The notes under the pieces: model-generated
Database searches by the model: none
What the model was told of the DNA's origin: nothing
What the model saw: only the letters and a program-made list of their open reading frames with translations
Part shown: piece after piece, positions 46,315-55,281 of the stretch
How positions within the stretch are numbered: the stretch's first letter is position 1
How the letters are laid out: the number at the start of each line of letters is the position of its first letter
From: Bacteroidales bacterium KA00344
Lineage (GTDB): Bacteria > Bacteroidota > Bacteroidia > Bacteroidales > Bacteroidaceae
Assembly (NCBI GenBank): GCA_001552765.1
Contig: KQ959459.1
Location: 1 to 64,000, forward strand
DNA length: 64,000 nucleotides
Direction: 5' to 3'
Position numbers and translations under genes: made by a program

Positions 46315-47253
46315 TTATATCAGATATTGAGAAGATATGCTCTCATTGTTTACTACACGACGGATTGTCTCGGCAATCATGTCAGCCACGCTCAGTTGCA
46401 CTACCTTAGAACAGCGCTGGGTGTAAGGAATGGAGTCGGTAAACACCATCTCCTGAAGTGCCGAATTCTCTACACGCTCATTAGCCGGACCACTCATCAC
46501 GCAGTGAGAAGCACAGGCCCTAACACTCAAAGCACCTGCTTCCATCATCACATCGGCAGCCTTTGTGATAGTTCCGGCGGTGTCTACCATATCATCTATG
46601 ATGATCACATTTTTACCCTTAACATCACCTATGATCTGCAAACTCGCCACAACATTGGCACGGGCGCGCGTTTTGTTGCAAAGTACGAGTGGACAGCCCA
46701 GGTATTTAGCGTAGTTGTTGGCACGTTTAGAGCCACCAACATCCGGAGATGCTATGACAAGGTCTTTGAGATGTAAACTCTGAAGATAGGGAAGTATCAC
46801 AGCTGAGGCATACAAATGATCTACGGGAACATTGAAGAAGCCCTGTATCTGGTCAGCATGCAGGTCCATCGTAATCAGTCGGTCAATGCCGGCAACACTC
46901 AGTAAGTCGGCCACCAGTTTGGCCCCAATGCTTACTCTTGGCTTGTCCTTACGGTCTTGACGAGCCCAACCGAAATAGGGTATAACAGCAATAATTTGCC
47001 GGGCAGAGGCTCGCTTGGCGGCGTCAATCATCAAGAGCAATTCCATTAAGTTGTCTGATTTTGGGAAAGTACTCTGTACCAGAAAAACGTCGCGTCCTCT
47101 GATAGACTCCTCGTAAGAAACAGCAAACTCACCATCAGAGAATCTCGTAACGACTAAATTGCCCAATGGACAGTTCAAACTTGCACAAATTTTCTCTGCG
47201 AGGTATCTTGAACGCGTACCTGAGAATACTAAAAAAGAGCTTTTTTCACTCAT
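46315..47253 (-). CDS. prs: Ribose-phosphate pyrophosphokinase
   Basis: A 312-residue PRPP synthase from the ATG at 47253 (MSEKSSFLVFSGTRSRYLA). RFSDGEFAVSYEESIRGRDVFLVQS, YFGWARQDRKDKPRVSIGAKL (flexible ATP loop), DLHADQIQGFF, and the PRPP-binding VIIIDDMVDTAGTITKAA are all standard. PRPP feeds nucleotide, histidine and tryptophan synthesis. A -7 box TACTTTTG (minus strand, 47351-47358) lies upstream, with a leader of about 90 bases. Confidence 0.96.
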   Translation of the reverse strand: MSEKSSFLVFSGTRSRYLAEKICASLNCPLGNLVVTRFSDGEFAVSYEESIRGRDVFLVQSTFPKSDNLMELLLMIDAAKRASARQIIAVIPYFGWARQDRKDKPRVSIGAKLVADLLSVAGIDRLITMDLHADQIQGFFNVPVDHLYASAVILPYLQSLHLKDLVIASPDVGGSKRANNYAKYLGCPLVLCNKTRARANVVASLQIIGDVKGKNVIIIDDMVDTAGTITKAADVMMEAGALSVRACASHCVMSGPANERVENSALQEMVFTDSIPYTQRCSKVVQLSVADMIAETIRRVVNNESISSQYLI

Positions 47254-47401
47254 GTCATTCAATGTGTTTTATATATAATGTAGACCTTTAATTTCACAAG
47301 GAATGCGGATAATGATTTCAAGAGAGTTCTCTTATCTTCGCTTTCACGTGCAAAAGTATAAAAAATACTTGGAATAGACTATATAATTTGAAAATAAAAA
47401 T

Positions 47402-47409
47402 TAACTTTG
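47402..47409 (+). promoter_or_regulatory. -7 box of nspC
   Basis: TAACTTTG, 17 bases before the preferred ATG at 47427. It lies inside the longer frame that begins at 47388 and so argues against that earlier start. Confidence 0.5.
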
Positions 47410-47426
47410 CACGAAAACGAAATGAT

Positions 47427-48608
47427 ATGAAAATAGACGTGACTACATTCAAAGAAATACATCGTCCCATGTATATTCTTGAAGAGGCCAAACTTCGCAA
47501 AAACCTTGATCTCATTACCCGTGCTGCCCAAGAGGCCAACGTTGAAATCATATTGGCATTCAAAGCCTTTGCGCTTTGGAAAACGTTCCCCATATTTCGC
47601 GAATATATCCACTCAGTAACGGCAAGTTCTCTTGGCGAAGCCCGTCTTGGACGAGAAGAATTTGGGGCTCCCGTACATACCTATTCGCCTGCTTACACCG
47701 ACTATGAAATAGACACTATCGCCAAATGTTCAAGCCATCTTACATTCAACTCGCTATCACAAATGGAACGCTATGCGGCACGAACAAAGAAAGTGAATCC
47801 AGACATTAGTTTAGGACTGCGCATCAATCCGGAATATAGCGAAATAGCTAACATTCTGTATGACCCTTGTGCGCCCGGCTCCAGATTTGGGATCAGAGCA
47901 GATAGGCTTTCTGAACAGTTACCCGCCGGAATCGATGGTTTCCACTGCCATTGTCATTGTGAAAATGGGGCAGATGTATTTCAAAGAACGTTAGGTCATA
48001 TTGAACAGAAGTTTGCCAAATGGTTCGGACAAATTAAATGGATCAATTTTGGTGGTGGACATCTCATGACACATAAAGATTATGATATTGATCTGTTGAT
48101 CAAAATTTTGTCCGATTTCCATAAACGGTACCCCCATTTGCATATTATTCTTGAGCCGGGAAGTGCGTTTCTTTGGCAAACGGGTCCTCTTGTGAGTCAG
48201 ATCGTAGACATTGTCGAAGACAAGGGAATACGCACTGCAATATTGAACGTGAGTTTTGCCTGTCACATGCCCGACTGTCTCGAAGGGCCATATTGGCCGG
48301 CCGTAAGAAACGCACAGACCTTTGAAAGCGCAGACGGTACACCAGTGCAAAAGGAAAAAATAAAAAATATATACCGACTCGGTGGAAATTCGTGTCTAAG
48401 TGGTGATTTTATGGGGTATTGGAGTTTTGACCATGAACTCCAAATAGGTGAAAACATTATCTTTGAAGATATGATACACTACACCACTGTCAAGACAAAT
48501 ATGTTTAATGGAGTTACTCATCCATCTATAGCTTTGGCTCATATCGATGGAGAATTAGAGATTCTTCGCGAGTACAATTACGAAGATTATAAGAACAGGA
48601 TGGATTAG
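47427..48608 (+). CDS. nspC: Carboxynorspermidine decarboxylase
   Basis: A 393-residue PLP enzyme of the alanine-racemase-like (fold III) decarboxylases. It makes norspermidine or spermidine from the carboxylated form in the alternative polyamine pathway. The PLP lysine is in ILAFKAFALW; SRFGIRADRL, FHCHCHCENGAD, WINFGGGHLM, LEPGSAFLW and GGNSCLSGDFMGYW are the NspC blocks. The partner dehydrogenase gene is not in this window. A strong terminator follows. Confidence 0.95.
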   Translation: MKIDVTTFKEIHRPMYILEEAKLRKNLDLITRAAQEANVEIILAFKAFALWKTFPIFREYIHSVTASSLGEARLGREEFGAPVHTYSPAYTDYEIDTIAKCSSHLTFNSLSQMERYAARTKKVNPDISLGLRINPEYSEIANILYDPCAPGSRFGIRADRLSEQLPAGIDGFHCHCHCENGADVFQRTLGHIEQKFAKWFGQIKWINFGGGHLMTHKDYDIDLLIKILSDFHKRYPHLHIILEPGSAFLWQTGPLVSQIVDIVEDKGIRTAILNVSFACHMPDCLEGPYWPAVRNAQTFESADGTPVQKEKIKNIYRLGGNSCLSGDFMGYWSFDHELQIGENIIFEDMIHYTTVKTNMFNGVTHPSIALAHIDGELEILREYNYEDYKNRMD

Positions 48609-48752
48609 AGGAAAAATCACAAATCTAAACTATGTAGTGCTTTCTGTCTTAAATTCATATTACGAAATCAACCAATTGAAAATTTCTTAAGACTAAAGAC
48701 GAGGTGCATTTCCTTAGACTGATATTTTAAATCAATCTCAAATATATAATAT

Positions 48753-48795
48753 AAAACAAGCACAACAGAAAGATATTTTGTTGTGCTTGTTTTTG
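48753..48795 (+). terminator. Terminator after nspC
   Basis: AAAACAAGCACAACA pairs with TGTTGTGCTTGTTTT around an 11-base loop. It lies between the converging nspC and rpsP, and is probably used by both. Confidence 0.85.
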
Positions 48796-48863
48796 ATATA
48801 GCCCTTTAATTATCAGGGCATTTGTGTTCTAAAAAAGAATATTCAATAATACACTGCTACCGC

Positions 48864-49430
48864 TTATTCTGCAGCGGGAGCCTCTTCTGTTGCAGGAGCT
48901 TCCTCAGCAGCGGTCTCTTCGGCAGCCTCTGCTGCAGCTGCAGCTTCAGCCTCCGCTTTGGCAGCGGCTTCAGCAGCCTTCTTGTCTGCTATCTTCTTAG
49001 CGATAGCCTCATTCACACTCTTTTCCTGCTTCAATGCCTTGGCAGCCAGTTCTTCACGGCTCTTAACCTCTGCGTTACGAACATCAGTAAGTTTCTGTTC
49101 CTTACCGGCTTTCCATGCGTCAAATTTCTGCTGACAAGCAGCTTCGTCGAAAGCGCCTTTCTTTACGCCACCCTTAAGGTGTTTCATCATGTACACGCCC
49201 TCGCGTTTGAGGATGTTACGAACGGTGTCTGTAGGTTGAGCACCTGTTTCTACCCAATAGAGAGCACGCTCGAAATTCAAATCTACGGTTGCAGGATTGG
49301 TGTTTGGATTGTAGGTACCAATCTTTTCTGTAATTTTACCATCTCGTGGAGCTCTTACATCAGCGATGACGATGCTGTAAAATGCATAGTTCTTACGACC
49401 GCCGCGCTGTAATCTAATTTTTGTTGCCAT
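48864..49430 (-). CDS. rpsP: 30S ribosomal protein S16 with long Ala/Glu-rich tail
   Basis: A 188-residue protein. Residues 1-85 are S16 ([55 protein letters not shown]). The remaining ~100 residues form a lysine-rich, then alanine/glutamate-rich tail ([18 protein letters not shown]), as in other Bacteroidetes S16 proteins. S16 helps assemble the 30S subunit. A -7 box TAACTTTG lies at 49489-49496 (minus). It is not next to trmD or rimM here. Confidence 0.96.
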   Translation of the reverse strand: MATKIRLQRGGRKNYAFYSIVIADVRAPRDGKITEKIGTYNPNTNPATVDLNFERALYWVETGAQPTDTVRNILKREGVYMMKHLKGGVKKGAFDEAACQQKFDAWKAGKEQKLTDVRNAEVKSREELAAKALKQEKSVNEAIAKKIADKKAAEAAAKAEAEAAAAAEAAEETAAEEAPATEEAPAAE

Positions 49431-49488
49431 TTTGTTTTAAAACTTTAAATGAGGTTTGAATTATGCTCCCATCTCGTGGAAGCGGGTG

Positions 49489-49496
49489 CAAAGTTA
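49489..49496 (-). promoter_or_regulatory. -7 box of rpsP
   Basis: TAACTTTG on the minus strand followed by CACCCGC, 59 bases before the rpsP start codon. Confidence 0.5.
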
Positions 49497-49573
49497 CTAA
49501 ATTTAACCCATACTCCACTCTATATCAATCGAATTATGCCTCTTTATTAAGGTTCTTTAAGACTTTATAATGT

Positions 49574-49612
49574 CGGAGCGGATTCCATAAGCAAGTGCAA
49601 AGTTATACTATT
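49574..49612 (-). repeat. Promoter-associated ~35-nt repeat, copy 2
   Basis: On the minus strand it reads AATAGTATAACTTTGCACTT followed by GCTTATGGAATCCGCTCCG. It differs from copy 1 (31024-31061) at about three positions and shares 22 bases exactly with copy 3. It includes a -7 box pointing to rpsP. Confidence 0.7.
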
Positions 49613-49843
49613 TTGGCATAGTCATCTGTTTACAACATATTTTATGCTTTAGATCCTATAACATTATCTACAACAATGCCTGCTACTTGAGATTGGGGTA
49701 AATAATATAGCAGAAAAGCTGTTAGAAAGTACACATTACCTGCGCTTCATCAGAGACAGACTTGAGTTTTACGGGCTAAGATAATAAAGTGAATATACCA
49801 CACTAAAGAGTCTAATGTTAAATGCTTACCCTCTATCTAAATA

Positions 49844-50788
49844 TCATGATGACCGACCGGACTTCCGCGTTCGAAATTTAGCTCCATAGGCAAATGGATT
49901 AAAATGCGGAACGCCTTGATTAGAAAGATAAACGCCAACCAATATCAGGGCAGAGCCGACGTATGCTAACAGCGTCATGGGTTCGTCAAGCACCAAGGCA
50001 GAGAACACTACCGTCGATACTGGATTAAGATAGATGTAATTGCTTGCTTTCAAAGCGCCCAATCGCTTGCTGACCCAACTCCATAATACAAAGCATCCAA
50101 AACTTGCCACAAATCCCAAGAACAACAAATTTGCCCATACCGCTGGTTTTAGGAAGTCCTCCAATGGGAATTGCCAGGGATGTATCAAGAACACCGGCAA
50201 CACCGTGAGCAATCCGTAGAAAAAGACCTTGCGTGTCACAAATACTACATTATAATCGGCCATTTTGCGCAACAACAGACTATACACTGCCCAACAGAGT
50301 GCGGCACTCAATGCCAATATATCGCCCAAAGGATTAAGTTTAAGCATAAACTGACCGTTAAATACGACCAGTGCCACTCCTAATACTGCTGCAACAGATC
50401 CTAAAACAAGTCCCTTGTTGGCTTTCACGCTTTTTAAAAAGGCCAGCGCAAGAAGCGTTGTCAGCAACGGAGCGGTGCAGACTATAAACGACACATTGTT
50501 TACATAGTCTATCCTTACGGCTTCATTTTCTGTCACAAAATACATGGATCCACCCGTCATACCCAATAACACAAACAGCAATTCGTCCTTCAGACTGTTA
50601 GCCCAAAGCCGACGCGGAGAGATGGTCCATATACATAGATATGCGAAAAAGAAACGCAAGGCAAATATTTCGTGTGCCGAAAGTCCGTGCATAAGCAGAA
50701 CTTTGGAATTGACAAAGGTACAACCCCATATCAAAACCACCACCGCTGCCAATAAATGATAGCCAATTTGGCCTTTTGTATTACTCAT
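49844..50788 (-). CDS. EamA/DMT-family transporter
   Basis: A 314-residue inner-membrane carrier with ten helices in two EamA repeats. The first repeat begins LLAAVVVLIWGCTFVNSKVL, the second around LGDILALSAALCWAVYSLLLRKM, each with the family's helix-1 tryptophan. It may export metabolites or amino acids; the substrate is not readable. It follows the YjbQ gene by 105 bases on the same strand. Confidence 0.88.
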   Translation of the reverse strand: MSNTKGQIGYHLLAAVVVLIWGCTFVNSKVLLMHGLSAHEIFALRFFFAYLCIWTISPRRLWANSLKDELLFVLLGMTGGSMYFVTENEAVRIDYVNNVSFIVCTAPLLTTLLALAFLKSVKANKGLVLGSVAAVLGVALVVFNGQFMLKLNPLGDILALSAALCWAVYSLLLRKMADYNVVFVTRKVFFYGLLTVLPVFLIHPWQFPLEDFLKPAVWANLLFLGFVASFGCFVLWSWVSKRLGALKASNYIYLNPVSTVVFSALVLDEPMTLLAYVGSALILVGVYLSNQGVPHFNPFAYGAKFRTRKSGRSS

Positions 50789-50893
50789 CTTCTTTTTTAT
50801 CCTTTATACAATATTTTCTTTTTTCTCCAATTAATTCAGAATTGACGCAAAATATATACAGGCGAATAATCTTTGTTAGATTTCCTGATGATG

Positions 50894-51304
50894 CTATGCC
50901 GTAATGGTAGCAACGATGTGCCGCAATCCTCCATGTTCCCTAAATTCACACAAATATATTCCCTGCCACGTGCCCAAAGCCAGATGACCATCTATGATTG
51001 GGATGTTGAGAGATACGCCAACCATTGTGCTTTTGGCATGAGCACTCATATCCGTCGGCCCTTCGTCCTGATGCCAATAACTTGGATCTCCGTCAGGAAC
51101 TAGCTTTTCCATGATACCCTTCAGGTCATGACGCACATCGGGGTCACAGTTCTCATTGATGGTCAGTCCGCAACTTGTATGCTGCACAAAGAGATTGAGC
51201 ATACCCGTTTTAGGAAACATAGGCAGCTGCTGCATAATCTCTCTTGTTACTAAATGAAAACCTCTTGGAAAAGGACCAAGCGTAAAAGTCACCTGTTTTA
51301 TCAT
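50894..51304 (-). CDS. YjbQ/UPF0047 family protein
   Basis: A 136-residue protein of the YjbQ family, members of which show weak thiamine-phosphate synthase activity. Conserved blocks are FVQHTSCGLTINENCDPDVR, YWHQDEGPTDMSAHAKSTMVG and LALGTWQGIYLCEFREHGG, with the His residues that form the metal-like site. The physiological role is unclear. It sits between the uracil permease and EamA genes, all in one direction. Confidence 0.93.
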   Translation of the reverse strand: MIKQVTFTLGPFPRGFHLVTREIMQQLPMFPKTGMLNLFVQHTSCGLTINENCDPDVRHDLKGIMEKLVPDGDPSYWHQDEGPTDMSAHAKSTMVGVSLNIPIIDGHLALGTWQGIYLCEFREHGGLRHIVATITA

Positions 51305-51379
51305 GATTACTTGTTTTTATTGACTGGTGTGAATATCATCCTGCGAAATCGGTAAGTACTCCTCTACTTCTTGGATTCA

Positions 51380-52594
51380 TTAATTAGGGTTTTCCTCTTC
51401 CTTGTCTTGGGGCAATAGCAAATTGAGTACTACTCCAACCAGCGCACTCAGACCGATACCGCTGATGGCAAAGCTTCCCCACGACAAGATGGCTCCGCCG
51501 ATACCCATTGTCAGTGTTACGGATATGATGATTGTATTTCGAGTCACATTCATATCTACTTTGTTGTGCACCAAGTTCTGTATACCGACACTCGCTATCG
51601 TACCAAAAAGCAGCAACATGATGCCACCCAAAACCGCTACGGGAATACTCTGTAGCAAGGCGGATAGCTTACCGATAACCGAGAACACTACAGCCGTAGC
51701 AGCTGAAATGCGTATCACCTGCGGATTGGTAACTTTTGTGATACTCATTGCGCCCGTCACCTCAGAGTAGGTTGTTACCGGAGGACCACCAAGGAAACTT
51801 GCCGCCAAACAGGCCAAACCGTCTCCGAACATGGTACGGTGCAATCCGGGCTCAGCTACAAAATCTTTTTGAGCCACCGCTCCAACAACATATACATCCC
51901 CAATATGCTCTATTACAGGTGCGATGGCCACCGGTATCATGTATAGAAACGGCTCCCATGCAAAGGCGGGCCAATGAAAATTGACAATAGACGGAGGTAG
52001 AGCAAACCAAGGTGCGGCCTTTACAGCCGTGAGGTCGACTTCGCTCATAGCCAACGCCACCAAATAACCCACGATAATCCCGCAGATAATAGGTACTAAT
52101 TTGACAAGACCTCGACCAAGCGACAATACCACAATAGAAGTTATCAAAGAAATGAAAGCGAGTATCCAGTTATCTTTAGCCATGTCAACGGCTGATGTGG
52201 AAAGCGACAAGCCTATGAGAATGATGACCGGACCAATAACCACAGGCGGGAAAAGCCTGTCTAACAGTTTTTTGCCTTGCCACTTAATCAGTGCCGACAT
52301 CACGAAATAAACCAGCGACACTCCGATAATACCAGCCAACGTCCCAGGCATCCCCCATTGCTTGCTGGCAGCAATGATTGGTGCGATAAAGGCAAAGCTG
52401 CTGCCCAAAAAGATAGGCACCTTGCCTTTGGTAACGAAATGGAAAAGAAATGTTCCGATACCGGCCGTCATCAGTGCTGTAGCCGGGTCAAGCCCAACTA
52501 ATAAAGGAACAAGCACTGTTGAGCCGAACGCGATGAAAAGAAACTGTACGCCAAGTATGGTTTTCTTAAATGGTGAAAGAGATTCGCTGTTCAT
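51380..52594 (-). CDS. uraA: Uracil-xanthine permease (NCS2 family)
   Basis: A 404-residue inner-membrane proton symporter for uracil or related bases. It has 14 short helices; IFLGSSFAFIAPIIA (substrate-binding strand), VAIAPVIEHIGDVYVVGAV and GDGLACLAASFLGGPPVTTYSEVTGAMSIT are NCS2 signatures, the last two holding the substrate-contacting glutamates. The PPVTTYSEN-like motif and short length favour uracil. Probably the first gene of a three-gene set with YjbQ and EamA. Confidence 0.9.
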   Translation of the reverse strand: MNSESLSPFKKTILGVQFLFIAFGSTVLVPLLVGLDPATALMTAGIGTFLFHFVTKGKVPIFLGSSFAFIAPIIAASKQWGMPGTLAGIIGVSLVYFVMSALIKWQGKKLLDRLFPPVVIGPVIILIGLSLSTSAVDMAKDNWILAFISLITSIVVLSLGRGLVKLVPIICGIIVGYLVALAMSEVDLTAVKAAPWFALPPSIVNFHWPAFAWEPFLYMIPVAIAPVIEHIGDVYVVGAVAQKDFVAEPGLHRTMFGDGLACLAASFLGGPPVTTYSEVTGAMSITKVTNPQVIRISAATAVVFSVIGKLSALLQSIPVAVLGGIMLLLFGTIASVGIQNLVHNKVDMNVTRNTIIISVTLTMGIGGAILSWGSFAISGIGLSALVGVVLNLLLPQDKEEENPN

Positions 52595-53385
52595 AATACG
52601 TTGATAAAAGATGATGATCCAAGATGACTTGAGTCATACACAGACCATCTTATTTTTATACAAATTATCGGCGTACAAAGGTATAGAGATTTCTTTAGAA
52701 AACAGCATGCATAACCCCTATTTATAAACAAATATTGCAAGCTGTTCAAAATATAAATACATATTCCTTATACCCACTTTGGCACCACCCTTCAAAATGT
52801 TAAAAAAGATTACCATTTTTCGGTGATTATTTCCGGACGATCTGGAGCAAAAAGGGCTATGTTTCTACCCTTGCGACCAACTCATCCCATCCGAAAACTG
52901 TCTGAAAAATATGTTTTTAATATTGCCATACTGCGATTACGCCCTATCCACTATATGAAAAGGCTTTAACCATCATGCGAAAAGAGCTTATTTATATGGC
53001 GATTAGGCCTCTTTGACACTGTCATTCCATATCTAATCGCAACCCATAAAAATATCAGCACAACAACGGATTTTCAAAACAGCCTGACTATCAGCAAAAT
53101 ATAAATCATCGCATATTTCGCGTATTTCCAACAAAGATAGATCTTTTTTAAAATACGAGAAGCATAAAGAGGGTTTTGTAAATAAAAATACCAATGCAAC
53201 ATGCGAGCAAACACTCTACTAATCACGCTTCAAACTGCGAGCGATGATTTTTTTTCGATTTCGACAAGACTTCCGGAGCAAACTAGCTATGGTCATCAGA
53301 AAATAGACGAGCCTTACAAAATCGATAAATCAGGATTTACGACACATATTGAATTCCGACTATACTTCATCTACCCGTAACGTCT
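52595..53385. other. Long non-coding region with a full copy of the dispersed element
   Basis: 791 bases without a gene, holding repeat copy D (52808-53167). The parts on both sides (52595-52807 and 53168-53385) show no feature. Confidence 0.65.
52808..53167 (-). repeat. Dispersed non-coding element, full copy D
   Basis: Reverse orientation to copy B. The right end is the palindromic core (GCATATTTCGCGTATTT at 53112-53128, AAATACGAGAAGCAT ending at 53165). The left end reads TTACCATTTTTCGG and TCTGGAGCAAAAAGGGCTAT. Order and spacing of the shared blocks match 28585-28918 throughout, with a lightly diverged middle. Confidence 0.65.
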
Positions 53386-54004
53386 CTACAAGGCGCGCCG
53401 TATTTGTTGTGGACATTTCGGCAGGCAGGCTTCACAATCAACACATTGTATGGCCCGTCCTGTTTCGGGAATGGCTTCCATATATTTAGTTCGGAACGCT
53501 TCAAGTTTTTCAGTATAATCGGGAGCGGTTTTGTCCGTCGGTATAGATTTGTCGTTTACCGCTTCATTATACACAGCGAAGTTGGAAGGTATGGCTACAC
53601 CGTATGGACAAGGTAGACAATAATGGCAGTCGGTACATGGAATCACGGGAATACCCGCCATTTGGTCAACAATCCTTGCCATAAAATCGTTCTCTTGCGG
53701 TGTGCATGGATCCAGAGGAGAGAATGTCCTCACATTTTCCTGCAAAACATCCATCGTGGTCATTCCACTCAAGGTAACCAATATGTTAGGATGCGACCCT
53801 ACCCAACGGAAGGCCCACGATGCAGGGCTTGCCCCGGACGCCTTGCTTCAAACTCCTGTCTGACATCGTCGGGAACTTTGGCCAACCTTCCACCAAGCAA
53901 TGGCTCCATTACCACACATTGCAAGCCAGCTTTCTCGCATTTGAGCCCATACCCATTCCTAACCGTTTCAGGAATTCGCGGCGAGTAAGATTGTTGTTGT
54001 TCAT
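53386..54004 (-). pseudogene. Aldo/keto reductase with ferredoxin domain, broken
   Basis: Begins at 54004 with MNNNNLTRREFLKRLGMGMG, a twin-arginine-type signal. Near 53940-53946 it jumps to a C-terminal part of the reductase (KCEKAGLQCVVMEPLLGGRL) in another frame: most of the barrel is deleted. A further one-base loss near 53822-53832 (in GGGCAAGCCC, read on the minus strand) shifts the frame to SPASWAFRWVGSHPNILVT. The rest stays open to the stop at 53386, with two cysteine clusters (CTDCHYCLPCPYG, CVDCEACLPKCP) for 4Fe-4S centres. With two lesions it is surely inactive. Confidence 0.8.
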
Positions 54005-54221
54005 TGATGTTTTGTGTTGATAGGTGTATGTTCTTGTATGTGACCTTGCAAATATAACTGTTTATCTGAAAATATTGACCGATAACACCAATAAAAATAC
54101 GTTAAACTAACGATAGTGATTTATACCATTCACTTTAAATGTGAAGTTCTGGTAGACATGGCGGAAAGCAATCATGGAAATATGAGCAAGAACGTTATAA
54201 AATGATTTTACAACAGCATTA

Positions 54222-54254
54222 TATGATTTTGCACTTGCTTATGGAATCCGCCCG
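54222..54254 (+). repeat. Promoter-associated ~35-nt repeat, copy 3
   Basis: TATGATTTTGCACTTGCTTA followed by TGGAATCCGCCCG. It shares 22 bases exactly with copy 2, but its -7 box is degenerate. It points to rplU, 168 bases away. Confidence 0.6.
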
Positions 54255-54331
54255 CCTGCCCCAAAATGTTAATATCTACTAAATACGCTATAAATCTATA
54301 GTTATAGATACCATATATTGAAGTTTTTTAG

Positions 54332-54339
54332 TAATTTTG
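54332..54339 (+). promoter_or_regulatory. -7 box of rplU-rpmA
   Basis: TAATTTTG, 82 bases before the rplU ATG; the -33 element is not clear. Confidence 0.45.
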
Positions 54340-54421
54340 CATCTGATTTACTCCGCGGAGGCTCAAAAAGTAATGACAACCGTTGTTCGCCTTGCGGAAA
54401 AACCCGTTTATATTAATAATA

Positions 54422-54739
54422 ATGTACGCAATTGTAGAAATTAACGGTCAGCAGTTTAAAGCTGAGCAGGGCAAGAAGCTCTTTGTACATCACATGAAGG
54501 ATGTAGAAGTCGGCAAGACTGTTGAGTTCGACAAAGTGCTGCTCGTAGACAATGACGGAGCAGTTAAAGTCGGCGCGCCTAAAGTAGAAGGTGCAAAAGT
54601 TGTAGTAGAAGTAGTGAATCCGCTTGTTAAGGGTGACAAGGTCATCGTTTTCAAGATGAAGCGTCGTAAGGACTCTCGTAAGAAGAACGGTCATCGCGCT
54701 CAATTCACTGAGTTAGAAGTTAAACAAGTAATCGCTTAA
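54422..54739 (+). CDS. rplU: 50S ribosomal protein L21
   Basis: A 105-residue protein starting at the ATG at 54422 ([20 protein letters not shown]). [47 protein letters not shown] are L21 features. A longer in-frame reading upstream is an artefact: family proteins begin at MYAIVE. It is followed by rpmA after 17 bases, the usual pairing. Confidence 0.97.
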   Translation: MYAIVEINGQQFKAEQGKKLFVHHMKDVEVGKTVEFDKVLLVDNDGAVKVGAPKVEGAKVVVEVVNPLVKGDKVIVFKMKRRKDSRKKNGHRAQFTELEVKQVIA

Positions 54740-54756
54740 ATCAGGAGGTATTCATT

Positions 54757-55047
54757 ATGGCACATAAAAAAGGTGTAGGTAGTTCTAAGAACGGACGTGA
54801 ATCAGCTTCACAAAGATTAGGCGTTAAGATTTGGGGTGGTCAGAAAATTATTGCCGGCAATATTATTGTTCGCCAGCGTGGCAATAAGCACTTCCCCGGT
54901 GAGAATGTTGGTCAGGGCAAAGACGACACATTGTATGCTTTGACTGATGGCGTTGTGTATTTCCATAAGGGAGCGCGCAATAAGAGTACCGTCTCCGTAC
55001 TCTCTCCAGAGGCTTACGCTGACAAAACTAAGAAAGCTGAAGCTTAA
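54757..55047 (+). CDS. rpmA: 50S ribosomal protein L27
   Basis: A 96-residue protein of the large subunit near the peptidyl-transferase site. It opens [20 protein letters not shown] and contains [23 protein letters not shown], as in bacterial L27. The tail has a few extra alanine and lysine residues. Preceded by a good AGGAGG ribosome-binding site; followed by a terminator. Confidence 0.97.
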   Translation: MAHKKGVGSSKNGRESASQRLGVKIWGGQKIIAGNIIVRQRGNKHFPGENVGQGKDDTLYALTDGVVYFHKGARNKSTVSVLSPEAYADKTKKAEA

Positions 55048-55078
55048 AAAGTTAACAACTTATTCCAAACAAACATAG

Positions 55079-55108
55079 AAGCCTGTTCCTATTGGGAGCA
55101 GGCTTTCT
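55079..55108 (+). terminator. Terminator after rpmA
   Basis: AAGCCTGTTCC pairs with GGAGCAGGCTT (one G-U pair), followed by a short T-stretch, 31 bases after the rpmA stop. Confidence 0.8.
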
Positions 55109-55216
55109 GCATATATATGGTTTTAAGAATACAAAGGCTTGGGATTCTACCAACTTCATTGTAAGGGGAACCACTTCGGATCCACACAGAGGTGTACCTT
55201 TTATTTATATATACCG

Positions 55217-55248
55217 TTTGGATTTCTCAGATAAAAAAACTACCTTTG
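55217..55248 (+). promoter_or_regulatory. Promoter of addA-addB
   Basis: TTTG at 55217-55220, 20 bases, TACCTTTG at 55241-55248, 33 bases before the start at 55282. Confidence 0.7.
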
Positions 55249-55281
55249 TTATAACTAAAATCATAGATAACAGGACGCGCC

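Larger units (their letters stand above)
49431..49843. other. Non-coding region upstream of rpsP
   Basis: 413 bases. It holds the rpsP -7 box (minus strand, 49489-49496), a 12-base sequence CCATCTCGTGGA (49469-49480) repeated inside the rpsP coding region (49339-49350), and the repeat at 49574-49612. The remainder shows nothing recognisable. Confidence 0.6.
54005..54421 (+). other. Non-coding region upstream of rplU
   Basis: 417 bases with repeat copy 3 (54222-54254) and a -7 box TAATTTTG (54332-54339) for rplU. The leader contains CTCCGCGGAG (54351-54360), a short palindrome. No ribosomal-protein binding motif was recognised. Confidence 0.55.

Noticed and set aside
49850-49870. GACCGACCGGACTTCCG, similar to GACCGAACTTCCG at 40931
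   Set aside because: Only 12-13 bases alike, one copy is coding, and no further context is shared.
53386-53781. Independent ferredoxin-like protein of 131 residues
   Set aside because: The frame continues, after one base shift, into reductase sequence upstream, so it is the tail of a broken aldo/keto reductase.
54383-54421. Upstream extension of L21 ([13 protein letters not shown])
   Set aside because: Family members begin at MYAIVE; the extension is leader sequence read as protein.
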